In this document: positions 16,351 to 24,412 of the stretch, piece after piece
How positions within the stretch are numbered: position 1 is the stretch's first letter
How the letters are laid out: every line of letters begins with the position of its first letter
Assembly: GCA_001770935.1 (NCBI GenBank)
Contig: MESI01000110.1
Span: 1 to 32,003, forward strand
Direction: 5' to 3'
Length of the DNA stretch: 32,003 nt
DNA from: Burkholderiales bacterium RIFCSPLOWO2_12_FULL_61_40
GTDB taxonomy: Bacteria > Pseudomonadota > Gammaproteobacteria > Burkholderiales > Burkholderiaceae_C
Program-made: the position numbers and the translations under genes
Notes under the pieces: generated by a model
What the model was told of the DNA's origin: nothing
What the model saw: only the letters and a program-made list of their open reading frames with translations
The model's database searches: none

Positions 16351-16839
16351 TCATCCAGTAATCCTCTTCTGGAACTTCTTTAACAGGTTTCGGCGCTTGC
16401 TGTCGTATTCGAGCCAGTGGGCAGTAATCAGCCGTCGCCGTCCGTCCTTGTAGCGCTTCATCACAATCAGGTAGTCGAAATACTGGAGCCAGACATAGGT
16501 TCGGATGTCTCCATCACCCTCCTCATAGTCCCAGGCCAAGACTTCAGGCTCACGGGCGTTGTCCAGCATGGCGCGAGCCCAAGGCAGCCGTTCTGAGCGG
16601 CGAAAGTCGGGTAAGCGATTGCCCGAGTAAGGTGGGTCTTCGCGCTCCACCAGATGCCAGAAGATCAGTTCCTTGCCGCGCTCCTTTTCCGGGAAAAACC
16701 AGACTTCGTGACCGAGGTAGCGAGCTGGCGTATGGACAAAATCACGCAAAAAGATGGCGTAAAGCGACTCCATCACCGCTTCTGACCACGGTGACATCGG
16801 GAACATGGCCGGCAACCAAACCGGTGACTGCGCCGTCAT
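16351..16839 (-). CDS. Uncharacterised small protein, last gene of the RNA-ligase operon (possible RNase-like fold)
   Basis: The protein has 162 residues. I do not recognise it firmly. The ATG at 16839 overlaps the DUF3800 stop by four bases (ATGA), which fixes the start. The middle has aromatic and acidic segments (HEVWFFPEKERGKE, LPWARAMLD). The C-terminal third forms strand-like YFDYLIVMKRYKDG followed by RRLITAHWLEYDSKR and a basic LLKKFQKR tail. That ending recalls phage-type Barnase/EndoU/RelE-like (PBECR-type) nucleases. The assignment is by eye and weak. Its place in a fully overlapping operon with nuclease-like and ligase genes supports a shared role. Confidence 0.7.
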   Translation of the reverse strand: MTAQSPVWLPAMFPMSPWSEAVMESLYAIFLRDFVHTPARYLGHEVWFFPEKERGKELIFWHLVEREDPPYSGNRLPDFRRSERLPWARAMLDNAREPEVLAWDYEEGDGDIRTYVWLQYFDYLIVMKRYKDGRRRLITAHWLEYDSKRRNLLKKFQKRITG

Positions 16840-17558
16840 GCCTGCACCTGCCGGGGGCTGAACAGAAAAATGTTCATTTTTTGCTCCCGAAGCGGGGTTG
16901 ATTGCAGCAGCGACCGTCCCCACGAAGCTTCAAGGTGCTTGATGACCGCCAACTTGGCTGGATTACCTGCCAACTGGCGATGGCGATAAGCCAAAGCGCC
17001 CGTCAAAAAGTCAGCCACCTGCATCAACTCAGCCTCGTGCGAATGAACGTTTTGCAAATGCCCAATCATGTCGCTGGTGAAGTCATAGACGTTGTTGCAC
17101 AACACTTCTCGCAATTTCTTCAGCTTCAAGCGACTGCGCGTGTCCTTGATGTCCAAGTAAATGGCATAGCGGCTGTCGGGCGAGAGAATCCTGTTGAGCA
17201 AGGAAAACTGCATCTTGTAATAAAACAGATCATGGTCACCCTGATTGAAGGCCGAATGGTTCAAGGCCTGCTTATCCAAGACCACAAGTCCTCGAAAATG
17301 CAGCGGCGACTCGGCCAGAAACCAATCGACCAACTCCAGATAGAAGGGCAAGCGCGAGGCGGAAACCTTCGACCACTTGAGCTCGCCGCGGGCCCGATGA
17401 CGTGCCTTAATGTCGCGTAGCTCGGCCCCCAGGCGGCGCGCCTCCTTTTGGGGGCACCAGATGGCACCCAGGGCCATGATGGGCTGGCCGTCATTTTCCA
17501 GATGACAGGATTCATCGCAATAGACGTTGTGGAGCATTGGAATATCCGGTTGGGTCAT
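16836..17558 (-). CDS. DUF3800 domain protein (RNase H-like fold predicted)
   Basis: The protein has 240 residues. The N-terminal strand ends in the DUF3800 hallmark YCDESCH (Asp15, Glu16, Ser17). Later acids lie in IYLDIKDTRSR (about 136 and 139) and in HEAELMQVADFLTGALAYR (Asp about 183). The order of acids at strand and helix ends fits an RNase H-like fold, so nuclease activity is plausible, though I know of no general demonstration for the family. The ATG at 17558 starts one base after the ligase stop, and the 3' end overlaps the next gene by four bases. The open frame extends upstream to 17693, but that part lies inside the ligase gene. Confidence 0.88.
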   Translation of the reverse strand: MTQPDIPMLHNVYCDESCHLENDGQPIMALGAIWCPQKEARRLGAELRDIKARHRARGELKWSKVSASRLPFYLELVDWFLAESPLHFRGLVVLDKQALNHSAFNQGDHDLFYYKMQFSLLNRILSPDSRYAIYLDIKDTRSRLKLKKLREVLCNNVYDFTSDMIGHLQNVHSHEAELMQVADFLTGALAYRHRQLAGNPAKLAVIKHLEASWGRSLLQSTPLREQKMNIFLFSPRQVQA

Positions 17559-17559
17559 A

Positions 17560-18270
17560 TCAAGTCCTGCGCAGAGCTGCCCAATCCAGGCGATTCCATT
17601 CAATACGACGGCGGCTCCAGTGTTCTGTAATGGTTTGGGTGAAGTCGGGGCGAACCAGCTTGGCACGCGATTCACACCATTCTGCAGATTCACGCCGAAT
17701 CACCACGCCCTCTAGCGTGCCTTGCCTGAACTGACTGTGTTGGCAGCTCAGCAAGTCCTTAAGCTGCTGCAAAGTGCATTTCCCTTGCAGCAACTGTGGC
17801 ACCGTGGCCAGGCCCAGCGTTGCAGCCAGCGCATTGCGCCGGGACGCGCTCCAGAAGCGGCCCTGCGTGCGCTCAAACACGTCAAACAGCAAGAACCAAT
17901 CGGGCAAGTGGTCATATTCCAGCGAATGGCGGGCGGCGCACCACTCTCCAAACAGCATCAGGTTTGACGGGGTGTGCTGCGCCAGTTCAGAGCGCAGTTT
18001 GTCCTCATGCAAGGCCAGCCAGTCAGGCAATCGTGCAAACTGGCCAGCGTGGGGCGCGTGTAAATACTGACCCCGGTTTTGGGCACGCAATTCACCCTGG
18101 GGCGAAAGCGAAAAACCCAGGTTGGCACCGTCCAGTTTCTCTTCCACAAGCACGTCGGCACTCAGCAAATCAGTGACCTCTTGGGGCGACAAGACTTTGT
18201 CGTCACGCGGCTCACCCGGCGCCAGCCAGGCGATGTGGGGGGTGCGGGGGAAGCGGAAGAAGTCGGTCAC
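17560..18270 (-). CDS. ATP-dependent RNA ligase, Rnl2-like
   Basis: The protein has 236 residues. It carries the full set of nucleotidyltransferase motifs: motif I EEKLDGANLG with adenylated Lys45, an arginine-containing AQNRGQYL, motif III MLFGEW (106-110), motif IIIa WFLLFDVF (125-132), motif IV LEGVVIR (186-192) and motif V AKLVRP (Lys204). These are the residues that T4 Rnl2-type ligases use to seal 3'-OH/5'-phosphate nicks. There is no additional C-terminal domain, so substrate choice cannot be read. The start is GTG at 18270, overlapping the PIN gene stop by four bases (GTGA). It lies in a five-gene overlapping operon, which suggests that it repairs or joins RNA cut by the operon's own or an invader's nuclease. 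Confidence 0.88.
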   Translation of the reverse strand: MTDFFRFPRTPHIAWLAPGEPRDDKVLSPQEVTDLLSADVLVEEKLDGANLGFSLSPQGELRAQNRGQYLHAPHAGQFARLPDWLALHEDKLRSELAQHTPSNLMLFGEWCAARHSLEYDHLPDWFLLFDVFERTQGRFWSASRRNALAATLGLATVPQLLQGKCTLQQLKDLLSCQHSQFRQGTLEGVVIRRESAEWCESRAKLVRPDFTQTITEHWSRRRIEWNRLDWAALRRT

Positions 18271-18806
18271 CGTCCACGCCTTGGCAACACGGGTGCTGCC
18301 TGATTCGGAAATTTCTTCTCATAAACGCGACAGACATCTTCGGCGCACAAAAAATCCACCTCGACGCCCTTCGCCTGAAGCGCTGGCCACCAATCCAGCC
18401 ACTTGCAGTCGGCCGCTTGCAAGATCACAGGCTTGTCAGGGTGCGCGTTTGCAACCGCTGCAAATTTGCGATCAGGCGCATCAAATTTCGGCTGCAACTC
18501 AGCATCAGGAAATTCTGCGAATGAATTTTCAGCAAACTCTGTAATCACCACTTGCTCTACGCGTTGCGGATTGGAGAGGTTGCGCAAAAGCCACTTCAAG
18601 AACACATCACCAACACCCTTGGGTGGTTTAATGCGGGTCCTTTTTTGATACTCCCCCAAGATAAGGAAGGCATCATCAATCACCGTTATTCCATTCGTCT
18701 GCATGTCCACGAGCCTGCGAACACAGGCGGCTACGCAGTCGGAGGACACGTCCTCGTGCTGCTCATTCGCAACCAACAACACATTGGTGTCAATGACGGC
18801 CCGCAT
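18267..18806 (-). CDS. PIN-like domain ribonuclease candidate
   Basis: The 179-residue protein begins MRAVIDTNVLLVAN, the classic first PIN strand with Asp6 and Asn8. Further acids lie at Glu52 (LGEYQK), Asp112 (DAPDRKFAAVAN) and Asp133 (QAADCKW), the usual four-acid PIN layout that binds Mg/Mn for RNA cleavage. It ends with a basic tail. No antitoxin-like small gene sits beside it, so it is unlikely to be a plain VapC toxin. Its start overlaps the ATPase stop by one base (TGATG), and its stop overlaps the RNA ligase start by four bases. Activity is inferred from the motif set. Confidence 0.82.
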   Translation of the reverse strand: MRAVIDTNVLLVANEQHEDVSSDCVAACVRRLVDMQTNGITVIDDAFLILGEYQKRTRIKPPKGVGDVFLKWLLRNLSNPQRVEQVVITEFAENSFAEFPDAELQPKFDAPDRKFAAVANAHPDKPVILQAADCKWLDWWPALQAKGVEVDFLCAEDVCRVYEKKFPNQAAPVLPRRGR

Positions 18807-20200
18807 CAGTTGACCTGCGCACTGCGTTGCTTCTTTTTAGTCTCCATCGCAGCCAATGTACGCGCAGAAATATCGGCCATTTCATCCCCGAAGAAGTTCT
18901 CAGGCCAATTTTCAATTTCACCAAAAATGTTCAGCCGCAAAGGCTCCAACTCCGTAGAAGACCCTGATCGACGGCAAAAATAAATGGCAACGTCCTGGGG
19001 CGGCAGTTCGCCCTCCGCAATTCGCCGCTGAAGGCGGTTGAGAAAATGCTCCGAGTGGCTCTCCACAATGATTTGTACATTGCGCTCTTTGCCATTCTCC
19101 CGGGCTTTGATCGCGGAGATAAACACATCCGCCAACTCTGCCTGCACTTGCGGATGCAGGTGGATTTCTGGCTGCTCCATCCACACCGTCGAGTTAGGTG
19201 CGCAATAAAAAGCCTGCACTAACGCAGGCAACACTTGCGACACACCAAACCCCACATCGGTAATCTTGACTTCAGGCGCACCCGTATGGGTTTTGACCAG
19301 CACCTCATACTCTTTTCGTCCTTGTGCCACGGGTGTCACCGTAAAACTCTGAATAACCCCCAAGTCTTTCAACCACGAAGCAATGAAGGGTGTGAATGCC
19401 TGCTTGGTGCGCTTGGGGCCACGATTCAACATGCGCCCCTCGTTTTCGGCCGCCAAGATAGCGGCCACCGTGGCCTCACCCGTCTGTCCTACCCCCTCAG
19501 GCGTGTCACCAGACCATTGATAGGTACGCTGCGGATGGTTGCGCAAGGGTCCCAAATACGCAACGCTGCCAAGTAGCTTTTCTGTCGCGAGGGCAAAGTC
19601 AGTTAGAAACCCGGCATTTTTGAACCTGGCAATACTCAAGTCTGAGACACGATAAAACTTTTCCGGCTCGTCCAGAGGCCATTTCCGACCATCGGCCATT
19701 TTGAATTGGTATTTTTGAGACTGCAAAGAAAACTTGCGATCAGTACCGCGCGACAAAGTGACGTCCAACACAACACCGTCCGCATTCTTGAGGTCGTATT
19801 TCAAAGCTCTGACCTCTGGCTGTCCCGACTTACCCGCCGACAATGTCACGGCCAAATGCAGCTGATTCCCGGAATAACGTAACGCGCTATCCAGCGGATC
19901 TTTTACGTCCATGGACTTTGGCAGCTCCCACCCCAACTCAAATTCAAGTTCCTTGGACAAATCGTGGCCATTTAAACAATCCGAAAAGGTGCCCAGGTCA
20001 ATCAAGGAGCTTGTGTCGCCTAGATGCAATGCGCGTTTTCGGTCTGTGGAGATGGCCGTTTGTTTCAAGCCCAAAAGCAAATGACCAAGACTACTTTTGC
20101 CAGCACTATTGGCTCCAAATACAACCGTAAGGGGAGCGAGACGGACGAGCCCTGTATCGCGCCAAGCCTTGAAATTTTTAATACGTAAAGATGTCAACAT
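18806..20200 (-). CDS. AAA ATPase with DUF3696-type C-terminus
   Basis: The 464-residue protein is the first gene of the five-gene operon. It starts LRIKNFKAW, with Walker A GANSAGKSS at residues 29-37. A long middle region is followed by a signature-like DVGFGVSQVLP, Walker B TVWMEQPEIHLHPQ, the H-loop region IIVESHSEHFLNRLQRR, and a DUF3696-like tail around FGEIENWPENFFGDE. It is an OLD/SMC-type ATPase without a fused nuclease. Such proteins often act as sensors or switches for partner nucleases in defence operons, which is the role I infer here. AGGAG lies 10 bases before the ATG at 20200. Codon use is less GC-rich than in the flanking core genes. Confidence 0.88.
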   Translation of the reverse strand: MLTSLRIKNFKAWRDTGLVRLAPLTVVFGANSAGKSSLGHLLLGLKQTAISTDRKRALHLGDTSSLIDLGTFSDCLNGHDLSKELEFELGWELPKSMDVKDPLDSALRYSGNQLHLAVTLSAGKSGQPEVRALKYDLKNADGVVLDVTLSRGTDRKFSLQSQKYQFKMADGRKWPLDEPEKFYRVSDLSIARFKNAGFLTDFALATEKLLGSVAYLGPLRNHPQRTYQWSGDTPEGVGQTGEATVAAILAAENEGRMLNRGPKRTKQAFTPFIASWLKDLGVIQSFTVTPVAQGRKEYEVLVKTHTGAPEVKITDVGFGVSQVLPALVQAFYCAPNSTVWMEQPEIHLHPQVQAELADVFISAIKARENGKERNVQIIVESHSEHFLNRLQRRIAEGELPPQDVAIYFCRRSGSSTELEPLRLNIFGEIENWPENFFGDEMADISARTLAAMETKKKQRSAQVN

Positions 20201-20263
20201 TAGTGCAAATCTCCTACTTCCAGTCTATCCCACGCCACCCGAACAACTCTTATTTCCCATGAC

Positions 20264-20616
20264 TTACCCCAACACTGCTTGTCGATCACCAACAAAACGA
20301 TGGACAAACAGCAGACCCCCATCAGAACTGGGATCGAGGGTCAAACACACGGCATCGTTCTGCAGCTCAGTTGGCGGTGGCGTGGTTGTCGTGACAACGT
20401 ATTGGAAAGGCAGCTCCAGGTCCGCGTACTGCGTCTTTTGCAAAAGACCAATCAGCGCAAGAAAATTCTCATACAGGCCCGCGCTCATGTCTGCTTCCTG
20501 TGGGCAGTCGTGAATGAAAAAGCCGGGCAGCGCACTTTCCGGGCGGGCACTATCTAGCATGCAAGCAACATCGCCTAAGTCCCTGAATGTTTGGCAGGCA
20601 TCTGTCTATCGGACCC
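20264..20616 (-). pseudogene. 3' remnant of an SMC/Rad50-like ATPase gene
   Basis: An open frame after a TAG near 20617 encodes TFRDLGDVACMLDS, then GFFIHDCPQEADMS, and ends with QYVVTTTTPPPTELQ and a glycine-rich tail. This is the Walker B/D-loop end (IHD-S/C-P-x-EADM) and C-terminus of a long coiled-coil ATPase; relatives should have several hundred more residues carrying Walker A. No matching frame was found upstream, so the 5' part is lost. A short product from ATG 20560 (98 residues) could be made but would not be an ATPase. It lies 63 bases upstream of the intact operon on the same strand. Confidence 0.65.
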
Positions 20617-20832
20617 CAAGCCAACAATTTGAATTGTTGCTTACTGTAGCGGCCGAACGCCCAAAAACCGGACAAACACATACTGCCCGCAAAATTTATT
20701 GCCTTCCGTACTGGCCCCCACACACTGGATGGAAACATTCAGACCATCTGATTCACACCCTCAAGTCTTCATTTACCCACCTTTCAACGAATCGCCGACA
20801 ATGGCGACTTTGTTCTTCTCCCTCTCGCGCCA
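20617..20832. other. Gap between ATPase remnant and PAP2 gene
   Basis: I see no gene, clear promoter, repeat or tRNA fragment in these 216 bases. The base composition is more AT-rich than its surroundings, in keeping with the right edge of the accessory region lying here. Confidence 0.4.
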
Positions 20833-21570
20833 ATGCAAGCTCGCACACTCCCCACGTCGCAGCAATCACAAACACCTGCCTTGTTCTGGTGGACCGTGGG
20901 TGTCTCCATCGCCCTGGCGTTGCCGCCCACCCTCTGGACATCGCTGGACCTGAACGCCGCTGCGGTGTTCGTCGGGAACGCCAAGCAACTGGACTCCGTG
21001 CAATGGTTTTGGGTGGAGTGGATCAACCTGTATGTGCCCGCTGCATTTCGCACCGTGGTCATCGCCGCCCTAGTGGTCTGGATCTACCTCAGTGTTCGTG
21101 GGCAGGCCCTTCAATGGCGTTTGCCTTTGGCTTTTGTCGTCCTGGCGGGCACGCTGGGGCCGGGGGTGCTGGTCAACAACGGCTTCAAGGACAACTGGCA
21201 GCGCGCGCGCCCCTACCAGGTGCAGCAGTTTGGCGGAACCCAGCAGTTCACCCGTGCCGCGGTGATGACCGACCAGTGCAACAACAACTGTTCCTTTGTC
21301 AGCGGGCATGTGGCCTGCGGTTTTTTTCTGGCGAGTGTGATGCTGGTGCATCGCCGACGCCGATACCAATGGGCCGTGGTGGGGGTTGCGGCAGGATGGA
21401 CCATCGGCTTTGCCCGTATGTCTGACGCCGCGCACTGGCTGAGCGATGCGTTGTGGGCGGGGCCCATCACGCTGCTGTGCAGCTGGGTGGTCTGGAAGGG
21501 CCTGTTATGGGCTTACAAGGTTGATTCGGCTACGGTGCGGGACGTTCCATCAAACCCTGCGCAACCGTAG
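20833..21570 (+). CDS. PAP2-family membrane phosphatase
   Basis: The 245-residue protein has about six hydrophobic segments and the three phosphatase motifs: KDNWQRARP (motif 1), SFVSGHVA (motif 2, with His as acid/base), and ARMSDAAHWLSDAL (motif 3, nucleophilic His). It dephosphorylates a lipid phosphate at the outer face of the inner membrane. The NNCSFVSGH context recalls lipid A phosphatases of the LpxE/LpxF type, but undecaprenyl or phosphatidyl substrates are equally possible. No good ribosome-binding site precedes ATG 20833. The end overlaps the convergent epimerase-like gene by 41 bases. Confidence 0.85.
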   Translation: MQARTLPTSQQSQTPALFWWTVGVSIALALPPTLWTSLDLNAAAVFVGNAKQLDSVQWFWVEWINLYVPAAFRTVVIAALVVWIYLSVRGQALQWRLPLAFVVLAGTLGPGVLVNNGFKDNWQRARPYQVQQFGGTQQFTRAAVMTDQCNNNCSFVSGHVACGFFLASVMLVHRRRRYQWAVVGVAAGWTIGFARMSDAAHWLSDALWAGPITLLCSWVVWKGLLWAYKVDSATVRDVPSNPAQP

Positions 21571-22456
21571 CAAAGCGCAGCCGCAGCCCCAGTTCTTTTT
21601 TCATGCGCGTATTGACCATGCGGCGCGATTCACCCATAAAACTCAACAGCATGACCGGCAATTGCGCCCTCGCGCCCTCGCGGGCCACCCTGGGCGGGCG
21701 CGGCAACTGGTACAGGTCAGCGGCCAAATCAAAGTAGTCGCCCATTTTCAGGCGGGTGTCGTCATTGATGTTGTAAACGCGTTGCGGCCGTGCACGCCAA
21801 ACGGCCAGCACACAGGCCCGCGCCAGGTCATCGGCATGGATATGGTTGGTGTACACGTCGTCTTGCTCCTGCAAAACGGGGGTGCCTTTGAGCAGGCGTG
21901 CGCGTGGGGTACCGCCCTCCCGGTCTGGCGCATAAATTCCGGGGATGCGCAAAATACTGGTCCGAATACCGGCCGAGCGCCCCAGGAAGCGCACGCTGCG
22001 CTCGGCAAACACGCGCCGACGCGCGCGGGGCGTGTCGGGATGGCTGGCCCGCGTTTCATCGACCCAGTCCCCCTCGCAGTCCCCATAGACGCCGCTGGTG
22101 GAGGCATACACCAAGGAGGCGGGGTGGGAGCGCCTTCGCAAGGCCCGTACCAGTGCCTGTGTGCGTGGGTCGGCCCAGCCCTCAGACGGCGGGGGCGCCA
22201 AGTGCAGCACACGGGTGGCGATACCGGCCAGGCGTTGCAAGGTCGCAGGGGCATCCAGATTGCCCAGCAAGGGCGTGATGCCCTGGGCGCGCAGGGAGGC
22301 CACGCGTTCAGCGCTGGAGGTGAGCGCCAGAAGGCGCGTCCTGGGGTGCAGAACGCTGGCGGCACGCTGGCCCACATCGCCGCATCCCACCATGAGGATG
22401 CGTTCGCGACGAAATCGGGCCGGCAGGGCGCCAAGAGGGGTTTGGTTTGAAGGCAA
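21530..22456 (-). CDS. NAD-dependent epimerase/dehydratase-like (extended SDR, YeeZ-like) protein
   Basis: The protein has up to 308 residues. A Rossmann dinucleotide motif lies in ILMVGCGDVGQRAA near the N-terminus, followed by ATLQRLAGIATRVLHLAPPP and the SDR active-site region LVYASTSGVYGD, then RIPGIYAPDR in the substrate domain. The cofactor is NAD(P); the substrate is unknown. The start is uncertain: the longest frame opens with TTG at 22456 and no good ribosome-binding site is visible, so a codon nearer the Rossmann strand may be used. It diverges from the ferredoxin-reductase gene across about 44 bases. Confidence 0.85.
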   Translation of the reverse strand: MPSNQTPLGALPARFRRERILMVGCGDVGQRAASVLHPRTRLLALTSSAERVASLRAQGITPLLGNLDAPATLQRLAGIATRVLHLAPPPSEGWADPRTQALVRALRRRSHPASLVYASTSGVYGDCEGDWVDETRASHPDTPRARRRVFAERSVRFLGRSAGIRTSILRIPGIYAPDREGGTPRARLLKGTPVLQEQDDVYTNHIHADDLARACVLAVWRARPQRVYNINDDTRLKMGDYFDLAADLYQLPRPPRVAREGARAQLPVMLLSFMGESRRMVNTRMKKELGLRLRFATVAQGLMERPAP

Positions 22457-22500
22457 AATCGGGGGGTGATAAAAATGAGCTTCTCAAGGATACCCAATAG

Positions 22501-23553
22501 ATGACTGCAAGCGACGCAAATAGTCCAAATTTCTCGGTCACCGTGCAACCCAGCGGCCGCACTTTCCACGCGGCCGCGGGAGAAACGGTGCTGGCCGCAG
22601 GTATCAGCCAAGGCATTGGACTGCCGTATGGCTGCAAAGATGGCGCCTGCGGTTCGTGCAAATGCCAGATGCTTTCGGGCAAAGTGACGCACGGCACCCA
22701 CCAGGACAAAGCGCTGAGCGCAGAGGAAGAAGCCTCCGGCTTGGTTTTAACCTGCTGCGCTATCCCACAGTCAGATCTGGTTCTGGAGTCGCGTCAGGTC
22801 ACCGAAGTCGGCGCTTTTCCCATCAAGAAGATGCCAACGCGGGTGAACACCCTGGAGAAAAAATCCGCCGACGTGATGGTGCTGCAACTGCAACTGCCTG
22901 CCAGCGACGCTTTTGGCTACCGTGCCGGACAGTACATTGAAATACTTTTGCGCGATGGCGCCCGCCGCAGCTATTCCATGGCCAACGCACCCCACAGGGG
23001 ACCGGGCCTTGAACTGCATGTCCGCCACATGCCCGGCGGCAAGTTCACCGACCATGTGTTTGGCGCGATGAAGGAGAAAGAAATTTTGCGCGTGGAGGGC
23101 CCTTACGGCACCTTCTTCTTGCGCGAAGACTCCAACAAACCCTTGATTCTGCTGGCGTCGGGCACCGGTTTCGCACCGGTGAAGGCACTCATCGAGCACA
23201 TGCAGTTTCAAGATATCGACAGACCCGTGACCCTGTACTGGGGCGGGCGGCGGCCCTCCGACCTGTACATGGACGACTGGGTTCAGGCGCAACGCAAGAC
23301 CATGCCCCAATTGCGTTATGTGCCCGTGGTGTCGGACGCCTCAGCCCAAGACCAATGGATGGGGCGCACAGGGTTTGTCCACCGTGCGGTGATGGAGGAT
23401 TTTGAGGACCTCTCGGGCCACCAGGTCTATGCCTGCGGCGCCCCCATTGTGATTGAATCGGCCCGCAAAGACTTCTGCACACAAGCCGCCTTGCCGCCCG
23501 ATGAATTCTTTGCAGACGCATTCACCTCGGAAGCGGACAAGGCGCGGCTTTGA
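22501..23553 (+). CDS. 2Fe-2S/FAD-dependent reductase (CDP-6-deoxy-glucoseen reductase-like)
   Basis: The protein has 350 residues and three modules. Residues 10-95 are a plant-type ferredoxin domain with cysteines in YGCKDGACGSCKC and a later TCC. Residues 105-200 are the FAD domain, with the RRSYSMAN flavin-binding motif. The rest is the NAD(P) domain, with LLASGTGFAPVKALIEH and the terminal YACGAPIVI. It moves electrons from NAD(P)H through FAD and 2Fe-2S to an acceptor such as an oxygenase. The CDP-glucoseen reductase name reflects family annotation only, because no deoxysugar genes are nearby. The end overlaps the convergent transporter gene by 32 bases. Confidence 0.9.
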   Translation: MTASDANSPNFSVTVQPSGRTFHAAAGETVLAAGISQGIGLPYGCKDGACGSCKCQMLSGKVTHGTHQDKALSAEEEASGLVLTCCAIPQSDLVLESRQVTEVGAFPIKKMPTRVNTLEKKSADVMVLQLQLPASDAFGYRAGQYIEILLRDGARRSYSMANAPHRGPGLELHVRHMPGGKFTDHVFGAMKEKEILRVEGPYGTFFLREDSNKPLILLASGTGFAPVKALIEHMQFQDIDRPVTLYWGGRRPSDLYMDDWVQAQRKTMPQLRYVPVVSDASAQDQWMGRTGFVHRAVMEDFEDLSGHQVYACGAPIVIESARKDFCTQAALPPDEFFADAFTSEADKARL

Positions 23554-24412
23554 GCTCGCTCAGCACCACAGCCACCACCACCATGGCACCGCCCAAGGCC
23601 GCTGTCCAGGTCAGCACTTCGGCCAGCCACATCCACGCAAACATAGCCGCAAAAACCGGCTCCATGGCATACACCAGCGCGGCCTTGTCGGCGGATACAT
23701 GGCGCTGCGCCATGGCTTGCAAAAAGAGCATACCCGCCGTGGCGACGATGCCCAGATAGGCCAACCCCGCCAGCACGGACAGGTCCAAGCGCCCCGGCAG
23801 GGTTTGCAGTTTGTCGGTTCTCCAGGCATCCACCAGCATCCACAGAGTTCCCAGCAACGCCATCCAGACAATTTGTGTGGCGGCGAGTTGGCGTGGTGCA
23901 TGGCGACCGGCGCGCTGGGACAGCAGGATGACATACAGGGCATAGGCCAGCGCACCGAACACGGTAGCAGCGTCCGCCCACAGGTTTGCCCCACCCTCCC
24001 ACGACATTAATCCGATGCCTGAGCACGCCAGCGTGGCCGCACCCAGCACCGACAATGTCAATCGGGTACCGAACACCACCCCCAGCAGAGGCACCATGAG
24101 CACATTGAGGCTGGTCAGAAATGCGCTGCGATTGGAGGAAATGAACTGCAGCCCAAAGGCCTGCAAGACGTAAGACAGAAGCACCAATGCTCCCAGCAGT
24201 CCGCCGTCCACCCATGTACGGCGCGGCACCCTCAGGACAAAAGGAACCATGCAGGCTGCGGCGATCAAAAACCGCAGGGCCGAAACCTCCACACCACTGA
24301 GGTGGGCGGTTGCAGCCTTGAGCACCGGAAACGTCGCACCCCACACCAGGGTGACAAAGAGCAGGGTAAAGACGTGGATGTTGACACCCACGCCCGAAGC
24401 CCGTTTACTCAC
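23522..24412 (-). CDS. DMT-superfamily EamA transporter
   Basis: The protein has 296 residues and about ten hydrophobic segments forming two EamA repeats. The first begins LLFVTLVWGATFPVLKA and the second carries the repeat ending around LVYAMEPVFAAMFAWMWLAE, a strong EamA hallmark. These inner-membrane exporters move amino acids or metabolites; the substrate here is unknown. The start is GTG at 24412, inside the last 8 bases of livF, which suggests translational coupling to the liv operon. Its 3' end overlaps the ferredoxin-reductase gene on the other strand. Confidence 0.9.
   Translation of the reverse strand: MSKRASGVGVNIHVFTLLFVTLVWGATFPVLKAATAHLSGVEVSALRFLIAAACMVPFVLRVPRRTWVDGGLLGALVLLSYVLQAFGLQFISSNRSAFLTSLNVLMVPLLGVVFGTRLTLSVLGAATLACSGIGLMSWEGGANLWADAATVFGALAYALYVILLSQRAGRHAPRQLAATQIVWMALLGTLWMLVDAWRTDKLQTLPGRLDLSVLAGLAYLGIVATAGMLFLQAMAQRHVSADKAALVYAMEPVFAAMFAWMWLAEVLTWTAALGGAMVVVAVVLSELKAAPCPLPR

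Noticed and set aside
16124..16354. A 76-codon minus-strand frame between the HNH remnant and the operon
   Set aside because: It has no recognisable motif or ribosome-binding site and runs through the terminator hairpin and short repeats.
18267..18806. VapC-type toxin-antitoxin pair
   Set aside because: The PIN protein is longer than usual VapC, no small antitoxin gene adjoins it, and it is locked into an operon with an ATPase and RNA ligase.
15450..20832. Prophage or integrative element with att sites
   Set aside because: No integrase, phage structural gene or repeat of the tRNA 3' end was found in the window.
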